From Lachnospiraceae bacterium (GTDB taxonomy: Bacteria; Bacillota; Clostridia; Lachnospirales; Lachnospiraceae), in NCBI GenBank assembly GCA_022845895.1, contig AP025573.1:1770501-1834500 (forward strand): a stretch of DNA of 64,000 nucleotides, written 5' to 3'. This document shows positions 8,857 to 17,391 of the stretch, in pieces. Positions within the stretch are counted from its first letter, which is position 1. Each line of letters opens with the position of its first letter. The position numbers and the translations under genes were made by a program. Below the pieces are notes generated by a model. The model searched no databases, was not told where the DNA came from, and saw only the letters and a program-made list of their open reading frames with translations.

Positions 8857-8896
8857 AAACGTGCAGGATTGTGCTTACGCACCGTCCTGCACGTTT
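8857..8896. terminator. Bidirectional terminator between the salvage operon and the kinase gene
   Basis: A perfect 12-bp stem, AAACGTGCAGGA (8857-8868) with its complement at 8885-8896, encloses a 16-nt loop. It lies between convergent stop codons at 8826 and 8901. Confidence 0.75.
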
Positions 8897-8900
8897 CCAG

Positions 8901-10316
8901 TTACTGACAGAAGAAGGAGATGACATGCTTCAGCGTGTCAGCCTCCCCTACATTGCCCGGGAAGATGATATAGGGGATGCCCGGGTACCGGCTGTCGGGC
9001 CCCGTCTCCCAGGCGGGGATGCCGGGAGCCACCTGGCCGAGCACCACGGCATGCCTGATATGCAGCGCTTTCGTGGCAATGTCGCTGGAAGTGATGCCGC
9101 CCTTGGCGATGAGGAAGGAAGGGGCCGCATCTATCTGCGCGGCAAAGGACTGCAGGGCGTCTGATATGGACACGGAACGCTTTAAGACGGTTTCCTTCGT
9201 GTCACTGTCATAAATCAGCTTCTTTCTCTTCGTATAGATGACCGCATGCCTGCCTTTCCGGATGCAGGAGGAGGCCAGGGACAATATCCGCTGCCGTTCC
9301 GTTTCAAGGCCCTCCGGGTCGGTAATGAGGTCCGAGTTAAATTCCAGCAGCTCGATTCCGTCCAGCCCTTCCAGCATGTTAAGCTGGGCCGTCGTCTTGC
9401 TGGTGTAGGATCCGATAAGGACGAGCCCTCCATGGCGGAAGGAGGAGCGGACCAGCTCGCCCCGCCTAAGAAGCGTCCTGTCGGGTATGCCGGCCATAAC
9501 TTTCACAAGAGAGGCGGCACTTCGGAAGAGATACCGCTTTCCTTTCTTCATTGCGCGGTACAGTGCGGTGCAGAACACCTTCAGATCGCAGTAGTCGGCT
9601 GCGTTTACAATAATTTTCTGGAAATCTGATGCTGAGAGCAGAAGTGACTCGACGCCGAGCGTATCCGCGCTGCGAAGTAAATCCAACGGAACGCATATGA
9701 CATCGCCGGCAAGGTACCGTCCCTCTGTCTTTTCCTCTACATACTGCCTCAAATCAGAAGAAGCATACCCGAAGGTAGAATCTCTGGCAAATTCCGTCCT
9801 GGCAGCAGGGATAAGCTCGTCCCCGGACAGGACATAGTGGATATTGTCCACGGTGAAGCGCCCCCCTTCTTTGAAGAACGGGCACAGAATCTCGCCGTCG
9901 ATAGTGCGGCCGGTACATTCCTCGTATGTATTCTTCAGCACTTCCGTCTCAAGCGGATAGTGTCCTCGCAGCGTAGAGTCGCTCCGGCTTATGATAAGAT
10001 AAGGGGTGCCCGTCTCCATGGAGATCCGGTGGATCGTCCGGGCAATCTCCTTATGAAGTGCGGCACTTTCTGCGGCGGACAGCGCTCTGGAGTTGGTCAG
10101 GATATAGAAGAGCGCTCCGGGTTCTTCGAAGCCTTCCTTTATGCTGTCATAATCCCAGCATGTGTATACGGAAACGTCGTGAACCGTCTGCGTACCGGTC
10201 GGGTCGTCGTCCAGCACGACCATCTTCCCCTTATATGAATGGATCTCCTCTGCAAGAAGCTCGTCGGCCGTTGCCTCGTCAGGCCGTGGATACTCGTTCA
10301 GTGCATCTTTATTCAT
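8901..10316 (-). CDS. Four-carbon acid sugar kinase family protein (OtnK/DUF1537-like)
   Basis: The product (471 residues from the chosen start) has the N-terminal substrate-domain motif DDDPTGTQTVHDV and the C-terminal nucleotide-domain motif KGGITSSDIATKAL of the DUF1537 kinases. These phosphorylate 3-oxo-tetronate and similar acids in threonate/erythronate breakdown. The ATG at 10316 is chosen because GGAGG lies about 10 nt upstream, whereas the ATG at 10325 is only 1 nt from it. It follows an LtnD-like dehydrogenase, the usual pair, but no isomerase or class II aldolase/decarboxylase of that pathway is in the window, so the true substrate is open. Confidence 0.82.
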   Translation of the reverse strand: MNKDALNEYPRPDEATADELLAEEIHSYKGKMVVLDDDPTGTQTVHDVSVYTCWDYDSIKEGFEEPGALFYILTNSRALSAAESAALHKEIARTIHRISMETGTPYLIISRSDSTLRGHYPLETEVLKNTYEECTGRTIDGEILCPFFKEGGRFTVDNIHYVLSGDELIPAARTEFARDSTFGYASSDLRQYVEEKTEGRYLAGDVICVPLDLLRSADTLGVESLLLSASDFQKIIVNAADYCDLKVFCTALYRAMKKGKRYLFRSAASLVKVMAGIPDRTLLRRGELVRSSFRHGGLVLIGSYTSKTTAQLNMLEGLDGIELLEFNSDLITDPEGLETERQRILSLASSCIRKGRHAVIYTKRKKLIYDSDTKETVLKRSVSISDALQSFAAQIDAAPSFLIAKGGITSSDIATKALHIRHAVVLGQVAPGIPAWETGPDSRYPGIPYIIFPGNVGEADTLKHVISFFCQ

Positions 10317-10347
10317 AACGATCATTCCTCCTTTTTTTCCTTACAGT

Positions 10348-11241
10348 TCAGATGTCCTGCTTCCGGACCTTGCAGTCGGCCAGGTTTTCAAAATATTGTA
10401 CAATCCCGCCGTGGTCTTCTCCCATATGGCCTTTTACCTTCATGACCTGCATGATTTCAAAGAGTTGGGAAGTAAGCGGTATCGGAGTGCCAATCAGATG
10501 CGCTTCTTCTACTACATTCTTAATATCCTTGTGATTGATATAGATGGGACCGCCCGGTTCAAAATTACGCTCCAGAATCATCGGCAGCTTGGCGTCAAGC
10601 ACCGCACTCCCGGCCAGTCCGCCCCGGATAGCCTTGTATACTTTCTCAGGGTCGGCCCCCGCTTTTGTAGCAAAGACAAATGCTTCCGATACGGAAGCTA
10701 TCGTCATATTTACGATAATCTGATTGGCAAGCTTGGCGATGCTCCCGGTTCCCGTACCGCCGACAAGAAGAGCACTGGAGCCCATCATCTGAAGATAGGG
10801 GAGGACTTTCTGGAATGTCATATCATCTCCGCCGGCCATAAATGACAGCGTACCGTCAATTGCTTTCGGCTCTCCTCCGCTTACAGGCGAGTCCAGAAAA
10901 AAGCAGCCCTTTTCCTGAAGGAGGCGGGAACAGAAGTGGGAGTCCTCCGGCGCCACAGAGCTCATGTCGCAGACGACAGTTCCGGAGGCAATGGCCGTGC
11001 AGACGCCATCTTCATCAAATAAGACTTCTTTTACGATTCCGCCGCTTGGAAGCATGAGAAATATGATATTGCATGTACTTCCAATCCGCTTGGGAGTAGA
11101 CTTGACAGCACCCACCGAGACGAGATGGTCAGAGAGGGATTCCCTTACATCGTATACATGAAGTTCCACGTGGTGCTTAAGTAGATTCAAGGCCATTGGA
11201 GTCCCCATGATTCCCAGGCCGATAAAACCGATTTTGTCCAT
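10348..11241 (-). CDS. NAD(P)-dependent 3-hydroxyacid dehydrogenase (LtnD/GarR/HIBADH family)
   Basis: The 297-residue protein has the nucleotide fold IGFIGLGIMGTPMALNLL at the N-terminus, the substrate-binding DSPVSGGEPKA and the catalytic-lysine segment SIAKLANQIIVN. The family oxidises beta-hydroxyacids such as L-threonate, tartronate semialdehyde or 3-hydroxyisobutyrate. Pairing with the DUF1537 kinase favours an L-threonate/D-erythronate type acid. It is transcribed first in a two-gene operon whose promoter holds an ACCGGTATACCGGT site, facing the divergent GntR gene. Confidence 0.85.
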   Translation of the reverse strand: MDKIGFIGLGIMGTPMALNLLKHHVELHVYDVRESLSDHLVSVGAVKSTPKRIGSTCNIIFLMLPSGGIVKEVLFDEDGVCTAIASGTVVCDMSSVAPEDSHFCSRLLQEKGCFFLDSPVSGGEPKAIDGTLSFMAGGDDMTFQKVLPYLQMMGSSALLVGGTGTGSIAKLANQIIVNMTIASVSEAFVFATKAGADPEKVYKAIRGGLAGSAVLDAKLPMILERNFEPGGPIYINHKDIKNVVEEAHLIGTPIPLTSQLFEIMQVMKVKGHMGEDHGGIVQYFENLADCKVRKQDI

Positions 11242-11286
11242 AGTTTATATTCCTTTCCGCTGCATATGCAATTGCATCATAGCATA

Positions 11287-11315
11287 ATGATAACAAATAC
11301 CGGTATACCGGTCAA
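11287..11315 (-). promoter_or_regulatory. Promoter of the dehydrogenase-kinase operon with GntR-type operator in the spacer
   Basis: On the minus strand, TTGACC (11310-11315) and TATCAT (11287-11292) are separated by 17 nt. The perfect 14-bp palindrome ACCGGTATACCGGT (11299-11312) fills most of the spacer. It fits the TNGTNNNACNA core of FadR/FCD-type GntR regulators. Placement between -35 and -10 implies repression. Confidence 0.75.
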
Positions 11316-11453
11316 TGGAAAAATATTAATTTAATAATATTTACTATATATCATCGGCGATTATTGTGCATGTTTTAGGGAGAAGAAACTTGACCCGCTG
11401 ACAGAAATTATTATATGCTTTACTATAGAATGAATATTGAGGGGGAAACCACG

Positions 11454-12107
11454 ATGAAGCTACTGAAGCCACTGCAGATGCAGGCATATGAGTATATGAA
11501 AGAGAAGATTCTGAACAATGAATTTACACCTGGGGAGATCTATTCCGAGACAAAGATCGCTACTGAGATAGGCATCAGCAGGACACCGTTCAGGGATGCC
11601 GTGCAGAGACTTGTACAGGAGGGATATATCGATATCATACCGAGTAAAGGGTTTATGCTGCATGAGATGGAAGTAAGGGATATTGTAGAGACGTTTCAAG
11701 TCCGTACCGCAATCGAAGGATACTGTGCGATGCTTGCGGCAAGAGAGGCAGATTCAGACAAGGCAGGAGAATTGTTTGCAGAACTGGAAAGGCTGATGGG
11801 GAAGCTGGTCGAATCTGCGGAGGAAAATAATATGACCCGTTTTGTCGAGTGTGATAACCAGTTTCATCTGATGCTCGTGGCTTATGCCGGCAATTCTGCA
11901 TTTGATGAGATGTTCGGCATGTATATCCACCGCATCCGGAACATGGCAATCTCATCTCTGATGCATCCCGGACGTGTGGCAGAGACGCTGAGAGAGCACG
12001 AAGATATCATAAGATCGATGAAATCAGGTGATATCGAAGCCGTCAACACAGCAATCGCTGCACATATGGAGAGACCAAAAGAAATTATGCTCGGTGAACG
12101 CAGCTAA
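11454..12107 (+). CDS. GntR-family transcriptional regulator, FCD (FadR-like) subgroup
   Basis: An N-terminal winged helix (about residues 1-65: AYEYMKEKILNNEFTPGEIYSETKIATEIGISRTPFRDAVQRL) is joined to an all-helical FCD effector domain that carries CDNQFHLML and a late REHEDIIRS helix, the usual metal-binding positions. The start at 11454 follows GAGGGGG by 8 nt. The in-frame ATG at 11415 overlaps the likely promoter. FCD regulators bind small carboxylates or sugar acids. The CCGGTATACCGG-type palindromes at three promoters in this locus are the probable targets (inference). Confidence 0.87.
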   Translation: MKLLKPLQMQAYEYMKEKILNNEFTPGEIYSETKIATEIGISRTPFRDAVQRLVQEGYIDIIPSKGFMLHEMEVRDIVETFQVRTAIEGYCAMLAAREADSDKAGELFAELERLMGKLVESAEENNMTRFVECDNQFHLMLVAYAGNSAFDEMFGMYIHRIRNMAISSLMHPGRVAETLREHEDIIRSMKSGDIEAVNTAIAAHMERPKEIMLGERS

Positions 12108-12175
12108 GTGTGTGTGCATAATGCACAAATTCAATTGGAGAAGATATAAATAATACACAAAATACACAAAAACAG

Positions 12176-12231
12176 TTGACATCATGACGATGATTTAATA
12201 TGATTGTCTCATGAACTAACCGGTATACCGG
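12176..12231 (+). promoter_or_regulatory. Promoter of the aldo-keto reductase gene with downstream GntR-type operator
   Basis: TTGACA (12176-12181) and TATGAT (12199-12204) are 17 nt apart. The palindrome CCGGTATACCGG (12220-12231) begins about 10 nt after the expected transcription start, so a bound repressor would block clearance. The layout is nearly the same as at the lsrA promoter. Confidence 0.75.
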
Positions 12232-12257
12232 AATACAGATATTAGGAGGAACAGATT

Positions 12258-13250
12258 ATGGAATATTTCAAGACAGCCGTAGACGGGCTGGAGATTACAA
12301 GGGTAGGGCTCGGAACATGGGCAATGGGAGGCTCCGGATGGGGCGGCATCGTCGATGAGCCGGCGATAGAATGCGTAAGGGCAGCGATTGATATGGGAAT
12401 AACTCTTGTAGATACGGCACCGGCCTATGGCGCCGGACATTCCGAAGAGCTGGTCGGAGAAGCACTTTCAAAGCCAGGCTACAGAGAGAAATGCGTGCTT
12501 GCCACAAAATGCGGCCTGAGCTGGGATGAGAATGGCAACGTCTACAGAGATTCACGGCCAGAGACACTGAGGAAAGAACTGGAGGCAAGCCTTCGGAGAC
12601 TGAAGACAGACCATATCGATATCTATCAGGTACACTGGCCGGATGAGAAGACTCCGATAGCTGAGACGGCACAAGTCATGGGCGAGTTTCTGAAGGAAGG
12701 GAAGATCCGCGCCATCGGCGTATCCAACTATACGAACGCGATGATTGACGAGTGGAGGAAAACAGCACCCATACATACGATTCAGCCTTCCTTCAACATC
12801 CTGGAAGACAAGCTCTTCGAGAATCAGCTTCCATACGCGAAAGAGAACCATATCACCGTATTGGGATACAGCGCGCTCTGCCGCGGAATGCTTCACGGCA
12901 AATATACCGTTGACACGAAATTCAACGATGGAGATATGAGAGCGGAGGATGATCCGAAATACCAGGGTCAGAACTTTGTGAACCATCTGGCGGCGATAGA
13001 CGAGCTCAAAGAATATGCAGCCAGATTAGGCAAGACGGTAGCTCAGATCAGCGTAAGATGGGTACTGGAAAAAGGAGTCAGCTGTGCCCTGCTCGGAGCG
13101 AGGCGTCCTGACCAGTTAGATTTTATTCCGGGCTGCGTAGGATGGAGCCTGACAAAAGAACAGTGTGATGAGATGGAAGCGATTGTCGCAAAACATGTTC
13201 CGGTACAAGTCGGAAAGGATTTCTTGGCACCGCCTTTGAGAGAAGATTAA
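12258..13250 (+). CDS. Aldo/keto reductase
   Basis: The 330-residue TIM-barrel oxidoreductase has the AKR motifs LVDTAPAYGAGHSEELVGEAL (Asp and Tyr of the tetrad), LATKCG (Lys), YQVHWPD (His) and IGVSNY. It should use NADPH or NADH to interconvert a carbonyl and an alcohol. The gene has its own GntR-site promoter and is followed by a hairpin, so it may be expressed both alone and with the VOC-dhaK-dhaL genes. A role in handling keto-sugars from this locus is inference. Confidence 0.88.
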   Translation: MEYFKTAVDGLEITRVGLGTWAMGGSGWGGIVDEPAIECVRAAIDMGITLVDTAPAYGAGHSEELVGEALSKPGYREKCVLATKCGLSWDENGNVYRDSRPETLRKELEASLRRLKTDHIDIYQVHWPDEKTPIAETAQVMGEFLKEGKIRAIGVSNYTNAMIDEWRKTAPIHTIQPSFNILEDKLFENQLPYAKENHITVLGYSALCRGMLHGKYTVDTKFNDGDMRAEDDPKYQGQNFVNHLAAIDELKEYAARLGKTVAQISVRWVLEKGVSCALLGARRPDQLDFIPGCVGWSLTKEQCDEMEAIVAKHVPVQVGKDFLAPPLRED

Positions 13251-13255
13251 TGGAG

Positions 13256-13298
13256 AAGGGTAATGTGTATGAGAATAGTTCCTGCACATTACCCTTTT
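13256..13298 (+). terminator. Hairpin after the aldo-keto reductase gene
   Basis: AAGGGTAATGTG (13256-13267) pairs perfectly with 13285-13296 over a 17-nt loop, followed by two T residues. The next gene starts 33 nt later on the same strand, so this may be a leaky terminator or an mRNA-stability element. Confidence 0.6.
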
Positions 13299-13330
13299 CA
13301 TAGAAACATCATAAAGACTGGAGGAGACAG

Positions 13331-13720
13331 ATGCTGAAGGCGATTGACCATATTACGGTAAATATGGCAGATAAGGAAAAGAGCTTTTGGTTCTACGGTA
13401 CCATTCTGGGACTTAAAAAGCGGAACGATATCGACATGGGCGACCATTTTCTGTACTATTATGAGCTGCCCGGAAACTGTCGTCTGGAACTCATAGAATA
13501 TGTGGCGGATAACCGTCTCAGGTCGGGTATGCATACCGACCGCGGCGTATACCGGCATTTTGCTCTCGAGACAGATGACATAGACAGACTGAAAGAATTA
13601 TTTGTGCAGAATGGAATAACGATTCTGGAAGGGCCAAAGCCAAGCAGCAAGCTCGGAGTGAGGTTTATGCTTGTGGAGGATCCGAACAAAGTGGAGATAG
13701 AGTTTGTTGAAAAGTTGTAG
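13331..13720 (+). CDS. VOC-family (glyoxalase/bleomycin-resistance fold) protein
   Basis: The 129-residue protein begins LKAIDHITVNMADKEKSFWFY and ends DPNKVEIEFVE, with metal-ligand His and Glu at the positions usual for the vicinal-oxygen-chelate fold. It has a single betaalphabetabetabeta pair set, so it probably dimerises. The family includes isomerases and lyases acting on alpha-hydroxycarbonyls. It lies 24 nt upstream of dhaK. An isomerase step on a phosphorylated keto compound is possible but unproven. Confidence 0.75.
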   Translation: MLKAIDHITVNMADKEKSFWFYGTILGLKKRNDIDMGDHFLYYYELPGNCRLELIEYVADNRLRSGMHTDRGVYRHFALETDDIDRLKELFVQNGITILEGPKPSSKLGVRFMLVEDPNKVEIEFVEKL

Positions 13721-13744
13721 GATATATTCTGTGGAGGAAAATCT

Positions 13745-14746
13745 ATGAAGAAGTTTATAAACGAAGCGGATAATGTAGTTGACGAGGCGATGGAAGGTTT
13801 TACGTCTTGCTACAGCAATTATTATGAGAAACATCCGGAAGTTAACGCAGTCATCTCGAAGAAGCCGAGGAAGGATAAGGTGGCCCTTGTCATAGGAGGC
13901 GGGAGCGGACATGAGCCGATGTTCAACGGATTCGTCGGCGAGGGGCTTGGCGACGCGGCGGCGTGCGGCAACGTCTTTGCCTCCCCTGATCCGGGAACGA
14001 TATATGAGACTGCTCTTGCGGTGGAAAGCGGCAGGGGAGTCCTGTTCGTATACGGAAACTATGCAGGGGACAATCTGAACTTTGATATGGCACAAGAGCT
14101 TCTGGCAGACGAAGAGATTGAAGCCGCACATGTAAGAGTATGGGATGACTGCGCATCCGCGTCAAAAGAACGTATGACCGACAGGCGCGGTATTGCCGGA
14201 GACCTGTTTGTCATCAAGATAGCCGGTGCGGCCTGTGACAAAGGCATGGAGCTTGCCGACGTCGTCAAGGTGACGGAAGCCGCAAGGGATAACCTTCGCA
14301 GCATAGGGGTCGCCACGTCGCCGGGACAGATACCGGGCCTCGACAAGCCTACCTTCGAGATTGGTGACGACGAGATGGAATACGGCATGGGTATACATGG
14401 CGAACGCGGAATCGAACGCACGAAGATGAAGCAGGCAGATGAGACAGTGGAATATCTGTATAAGAACATAAAAGCGGATATGGAGCTTGCAGGCGGAGAG
14501 GAAGTATGTGTCCTCATAAATGGACTTGGAAGCACGACAGTTCTTGAGATGAGCATCGTATACAGGAAGCTTAAGGAACTGTTGGATGCAGACAGTATCA
14601 AAGTACATGACGCGGATATCAACAGCTACTGCACGTGTCAGGAGATGGGGGGATTCTCCATATCTCTTCTGAAGCTGGACGATACTTTGAAGGAATTATA
14701 TGATATGCCGTGTTACAGTCCGTATTATGCTAAGAAAGGAAAATAG
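13745..14746 (+). CDS. dhaK: Dihydroxyacetone kinase, DhaK-like substrate-binding subunit
   Basis: The 333-residue protein carries GGGSGHEPMFNGFVGEGLGDAAACG and GIHGERG, whose His falls at residue 218, the position that forms the hemiaminal with dihydroxyacetone in E. coli DhaK. It partners with dhaL, 5 nt downstream. Related DhaK proteins also act on erythrulose and other short ketoses, so the substrate here may differ. Confidence 0.9.
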   Translation: MKKFINEADNVVDEAMEGFTSCYSNYYEKHPEVNAVISKKPRKDKVALVIGGGSGHEPMFNGFVGEGLGDAAACGNVFASPDPGTIYETALAVESGRGVLFVYGNYAGDNLNFDMAQELLADEEIEAAHVRVWDDCASASKERMTDRRGIAGDLFVIKIAGAACDKGMELADVVKVTEAARDNLRSIGVATSPGQIPGLDKPTFEIGDDEMEYGMGIHGERGIERTKMKQADETVEYLYKNIKADMELAGGEEVCVLINGLGSTTVLEMSIVYRKLKELLDADSIKVHDADINSYCTCQEMGGFSISLLKLDDTLKELYDMPCYSPYYAKKGK

Positions 14747-14751
14747 ATGAC

Positions 14752-15387
14752 ATGGAAAAGATGAATGCACAGCAGGCGAAGGATATGCTTCTCTATGTGG
14801 CAGACACTATTATAGAAGCAAAACCGATGCTCACAGAAGTAGACAGCGCCATCGGAGACGGCGATCACGGAATCGGAATGGCGGGAGGTCTGAAAAAAGC
14901 CAAGGATAAGCTTCTTAAGATGGAAGAGCCAGACGACGTGTATGCGGTATTTGCCACTGCCGGAAAAGCGATGCTTATGAGCATGGGCGGAGCCTCCGGT
15001 GTCATATTCGGGAGTATGTTCCTGGGTGGAGCTAAGGGGAAGGAACCGGTGACAGAAGTCGGACCAGAGAAATTTGCTGATATGATGAAGAGCAGCCTGG
15101 CAGTTATCAAAGAGCGGGGCAAGGCGGAGGTAGGAGATAAGACTATGGTAGATGCGCTCTCGCCTGCCGTGGACGCTATGCTTGCGTACGCAGGCGAAGG
15201 ATTCGTGCCGATGCTTGATAAAGCTCAGGAGGCAGCACGGTGCGGGATGGAAAGCACAAAAACCTTTGAGGCAAAGTTCGGGAGAGCCAAGACGCAGGGA
15301 ACGACAATCGGTTTCCAGGATGCAGGTGCTACGAGTGTGTGGATTATCGTAAAGGCCATGTATGAATATGCGGCAAAGGTGAGTTGA
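14752..15387 (+). CDS. dhaL: Dihydroxyacetone kinase, DhaL-like nucleotide-binding subunit
   Basis: The 211-residue helical-barrel protein has the Mg-nucleotide motif DSAIGDGDHG (Asp31, Asp36, Asp38) and GGASGVIFGSMF. DhaL holds ADP/ATP and transfers phosphate to the ketose held by DhaK. No DhaM phosphotransferase gene is nearby, so the pair either uses ATP directly or a DhaM encoded elsewhere. It ends the operon at a strong hairpin. Confidence 0.88.
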   Translation: MEKMNAQQAKDMLLYVADTIIEAKPMLTEVDSAIGDGDHGIGMAGGLKKAKDKLLKMEEPDDVYAVFATAGKAMLMSMGGASGVIFGSMFLGGAKGKEPVTEVGPEKFADMMKSSLAVIKERGKAEVGDKTMVDALSPAVDAMLAYAGEGFVPMLDKAQEAARCGMESTKTFEAKFGRAKTQGTTIGFQDAGATSVWIIVKAMYEYAAKVS

Positions 15388-15403
15388 AAAAGAGGAATAA
15401 AAA

Positions 15404-15436
15404 CTGCAGAATGTCATTTGAACTGACATTCTGCAG
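15404..15436. terminator. Bidirectional terminator between dhaL and the cupin gene
   Basis: A perfect 13-bp stem, CTGCAGAATGTCA (15404-15416) with 15424-15436, has a 7-nt loop. An A-rich stretch lies on the left side, between convergent stops. Confidence 0.8.
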
Positions 15437-15444
15437 CGGAGGAA

Positions 15445-15783
15445 TCAGTCGACCTCGATCTTATCAGATTCCTGATATGGTGCAAGCGTTGAAATCATCT
15501 TTACCGGCCCGCCGGAATTGTTGACCACATAGTGCACCTCTTCCGGTTCGATATGAATCAGGTCGCCGGCTTTAAGCGTATGGGTGGTGCCGTCCACGAT
15601 GATGTCCACCTCACCTTCGAGGATGAAGAAATTCTCCTCCATGATATTGTGGTAATGTGCTTTAAAATCCTGTCCGGCCTGGAACTGTACTACAGCGAAG
15701 TTGCTGCGGGGCCCTTTCATGAGATATTTCGGGCCGCTGTCGCCAAAACGGTACTCCTTTTCGTTTTCATTGATGATGAACAT
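15445..15783 (-). CDS. Cupin-fold protein
   Basis: The 112-residue single-domain cupin has motif 1 HYHNIMEENFFILEGE (two His, one Glu) and motif 2 GDLIHIEPEEVHYVVNN (His), so a metal site is intact. It is the last gene of the lsrR-lsrK-cupin operon on the minus strand. Small cupins of this kind can be isomerases or sensors of sugar phosphates. A role on phosphorylated AI-2 is only a suggestion from context. Confidence 0.8.
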   Translation of the reverse strand: MFIINENEKEYRFGDSGPKYLMKGPRSNFAVVQFQAGQDFKAHYHNIMEENFFILEGEVDIIVDGTTHTLKAGDLIHIEPEEVHYVVNNSGGPVKMISTLAPYQESDKIEVD

Positions 15784-15809
15784 GATATGTATCTCCTTTC
15801 ATTGTTATA

Positions 15810-17372
15810 TTATAAACCTGGCGCTATCCACATGTTTTTGGTAAGCTTTCTGTCGGCCAGCTCAAGCTGGGCACGGTATACTTCTTTCCAGGTTTTATAC
15901 AGTTTGTTATATGTATCGTGGTTTGGCGCATCCGGGTAATAGGTGCTCTCTATGTGACACAGATTCTTTGCAGTCTGGCGTATATCTTGGAAGATGCCGA
16001 CGCCTGTTCCGGCGAGGATGGCGGCACCGAGCGCGGTGGCCTCACGCACCTTCGGTACGTGTACCGGTATACCAAGCACGTCCGACAGAATCTGGCACCA
16101 GAGCGGGCTCTTTGAGGCGCCGGACGCAAACGTAATCTCTTCCGGCAGTTCACCGGTCACAGAAGCGACGAGTTCCATGTTGCCACGAGTGACCATTGCG
16201 GAATTCTCCATGATAGCACGGTAGAACGTATAGCGGTTGAACTTCTCGGCATCAAGGGCAAAGTTGGTAAATGTAGGGGCTGCGTGCTTCCAGTTGATGA
16301 AGTTCATGATATCAGAGAAGGCGCAGAGCATCCCGTTGCTGCCTGCCGGTATTTTTTCAGCCTGGATATTCATGTAGTAATAAGGGTCCTTACCGGATTC
16401 TTCCGCCTGCTGTTTCTCAAGCTGGCAGAAGGCGTCCCGGTACCAGCGCATCACCAGGCCCGGATAGAACGCAAGCGCTTCATACTGCCAGATACCAGGT
16501 ACGGCGTGGCAGTTAACTCTCACACGGCAGTCCGGATCCGTCTTCACCGTGTCGGTATTGTATTCAAACTGCCAGAAGCTTCCACCAAATACGGCAGCCT
16601 GCTTCGGCGCCACGACTCCGACTCCGATACAGCCAAGCTGGGCATCACCGCCTCCAGCGATGACTGCAGACGATTCGGACAGCCCGGTCTGTGCTGCAGC
16701 AGAAGAGGAGATATGCCCGACCACCGTTCCGCTTTCCTGCACCGACGGATAGATGTCATCTCTGATACGGCATTTCCTGGCGATATCTGTATCCCACGTT
16801 CTCGTGGAAAGGTTGAAGATTCCGGTAGTGCAGCCATTGCTCGGCTCGCATGCCAGTATACCGGTTAGCCTATAGATAAGCCAGTCGTTGAACATGCTCA
16901 CGTAAGCAGTTTTTTCGTACACTTCTGGCATCTTGTTCTTCACCCATAGGATGCGGGGAATAGCATCCAGGGCAAAGGTCTGGCCGGATACGGAATATAT
17001 GTCTTTTTCCAGCGAGTCAGACAAAGCGCGCAGTTGGGATACTTCGTCGTTAGAGCGTGCGTCCACATTGGCACACGCCCATATTTCACGGAAACCGGCA
17101 TCGTAGAGTACGATACCCTCCCGCATGCAGGTAGTGGAGATAGCCGCAATATCCGAAGGGGATATCTGTGTATCTCGGATTACATTTTTGATGCACCGGA
17201 CCGTAAGGTTCCAGTTGTTGTCCCAGTCGAAATCCATAGAACCCGGATAACGAGGGTCTTCGAGATGCTCCCATTCATGCTGGGATACACCGATCTGATT
17301 GCCGGCCGTGTCAAAAAGGACAGCGCGGACGCTTCCGGTACCGGCATCAAGTGCCATCAAGTAGCTTGCCAT
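15810..17372 (-). CDS. lsrK: Autoinducer-2 kinase (FGGY family)
   Basis: The 520-residue product matches E. coli LsrK along its length as I recall that sequence: YLMALDAGTGSVRAVLFD, PGSMDFD, CMREGIVLYD, WACANVDAR, GGGDAQLGCIGVGVV, FYPGLVMRWYRDAFC and the closing LTKNMWIAPGL. LsrK phosphorylates imported DPD/AI-2 in the cytosol, which traps it and produces the inducer of LsrR. It lies between lsrR and the cupin gene, and AAGGAGG precedes the ATG. Neighbouring lsrR and lsrACDBF make the assignment strong. A kinase for a related C5 ketose is the alternative. Confidence 0.9.
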   Translation of the reverse strand: MASYLMALDAGTGSVRAVLFDTAGNQIGVSQHEWEHLEDPRYPGSMDFDWDNNWNLTVRCIKNVIRDTQISPSDIAAISTTCMREGIVLYDAGFREIWACANVDARSNDEVSQLRALSDSLEKDIYSVSGQTFALDAIPRILWVKNKMPEVYEKTAYVSMFNDWLIYRLTGILACEPSNGCTTGIFNLSTRTWDTDIARKCRIRDDIYPSVQESGTVVGHISSSAAAQTGLSESSAVIAGGGDAQLGCIGVGVVAPKQAAVFGGSFWQFEYNTDTVKTDPDCRVRVNCHAVPGIWQYEALAFYPGLVMRWYRDAFCQLEKQQAEESGKDPYYYMNIQAEKIPAGSNGMLCAFSDIMNFINWKHAAPTFTNFALDAEKFNRYTFYRAIMENSAMVTRGNMELVASVTGELPEEITFASGASKSPLWCQILSDVLGIPVHVPKVREATALGAAILAGTGVGIFQDIRQTAKNLCHIESTYYPDAPNHDTYNKLYKTWKEVYRAQLELADRKLTKNMWIAPGL

Positions 17373-17391
17373 AATATTGACCTCCTTATAA

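Noticed and set aside
12121..12175. Short ATACACAAA repeats upstream of the aldo-keto reductase promoter
   Set aside because: Only two nearby imperfect copies in an AT-rich stretch; no dyad symmetry or second occurrence.
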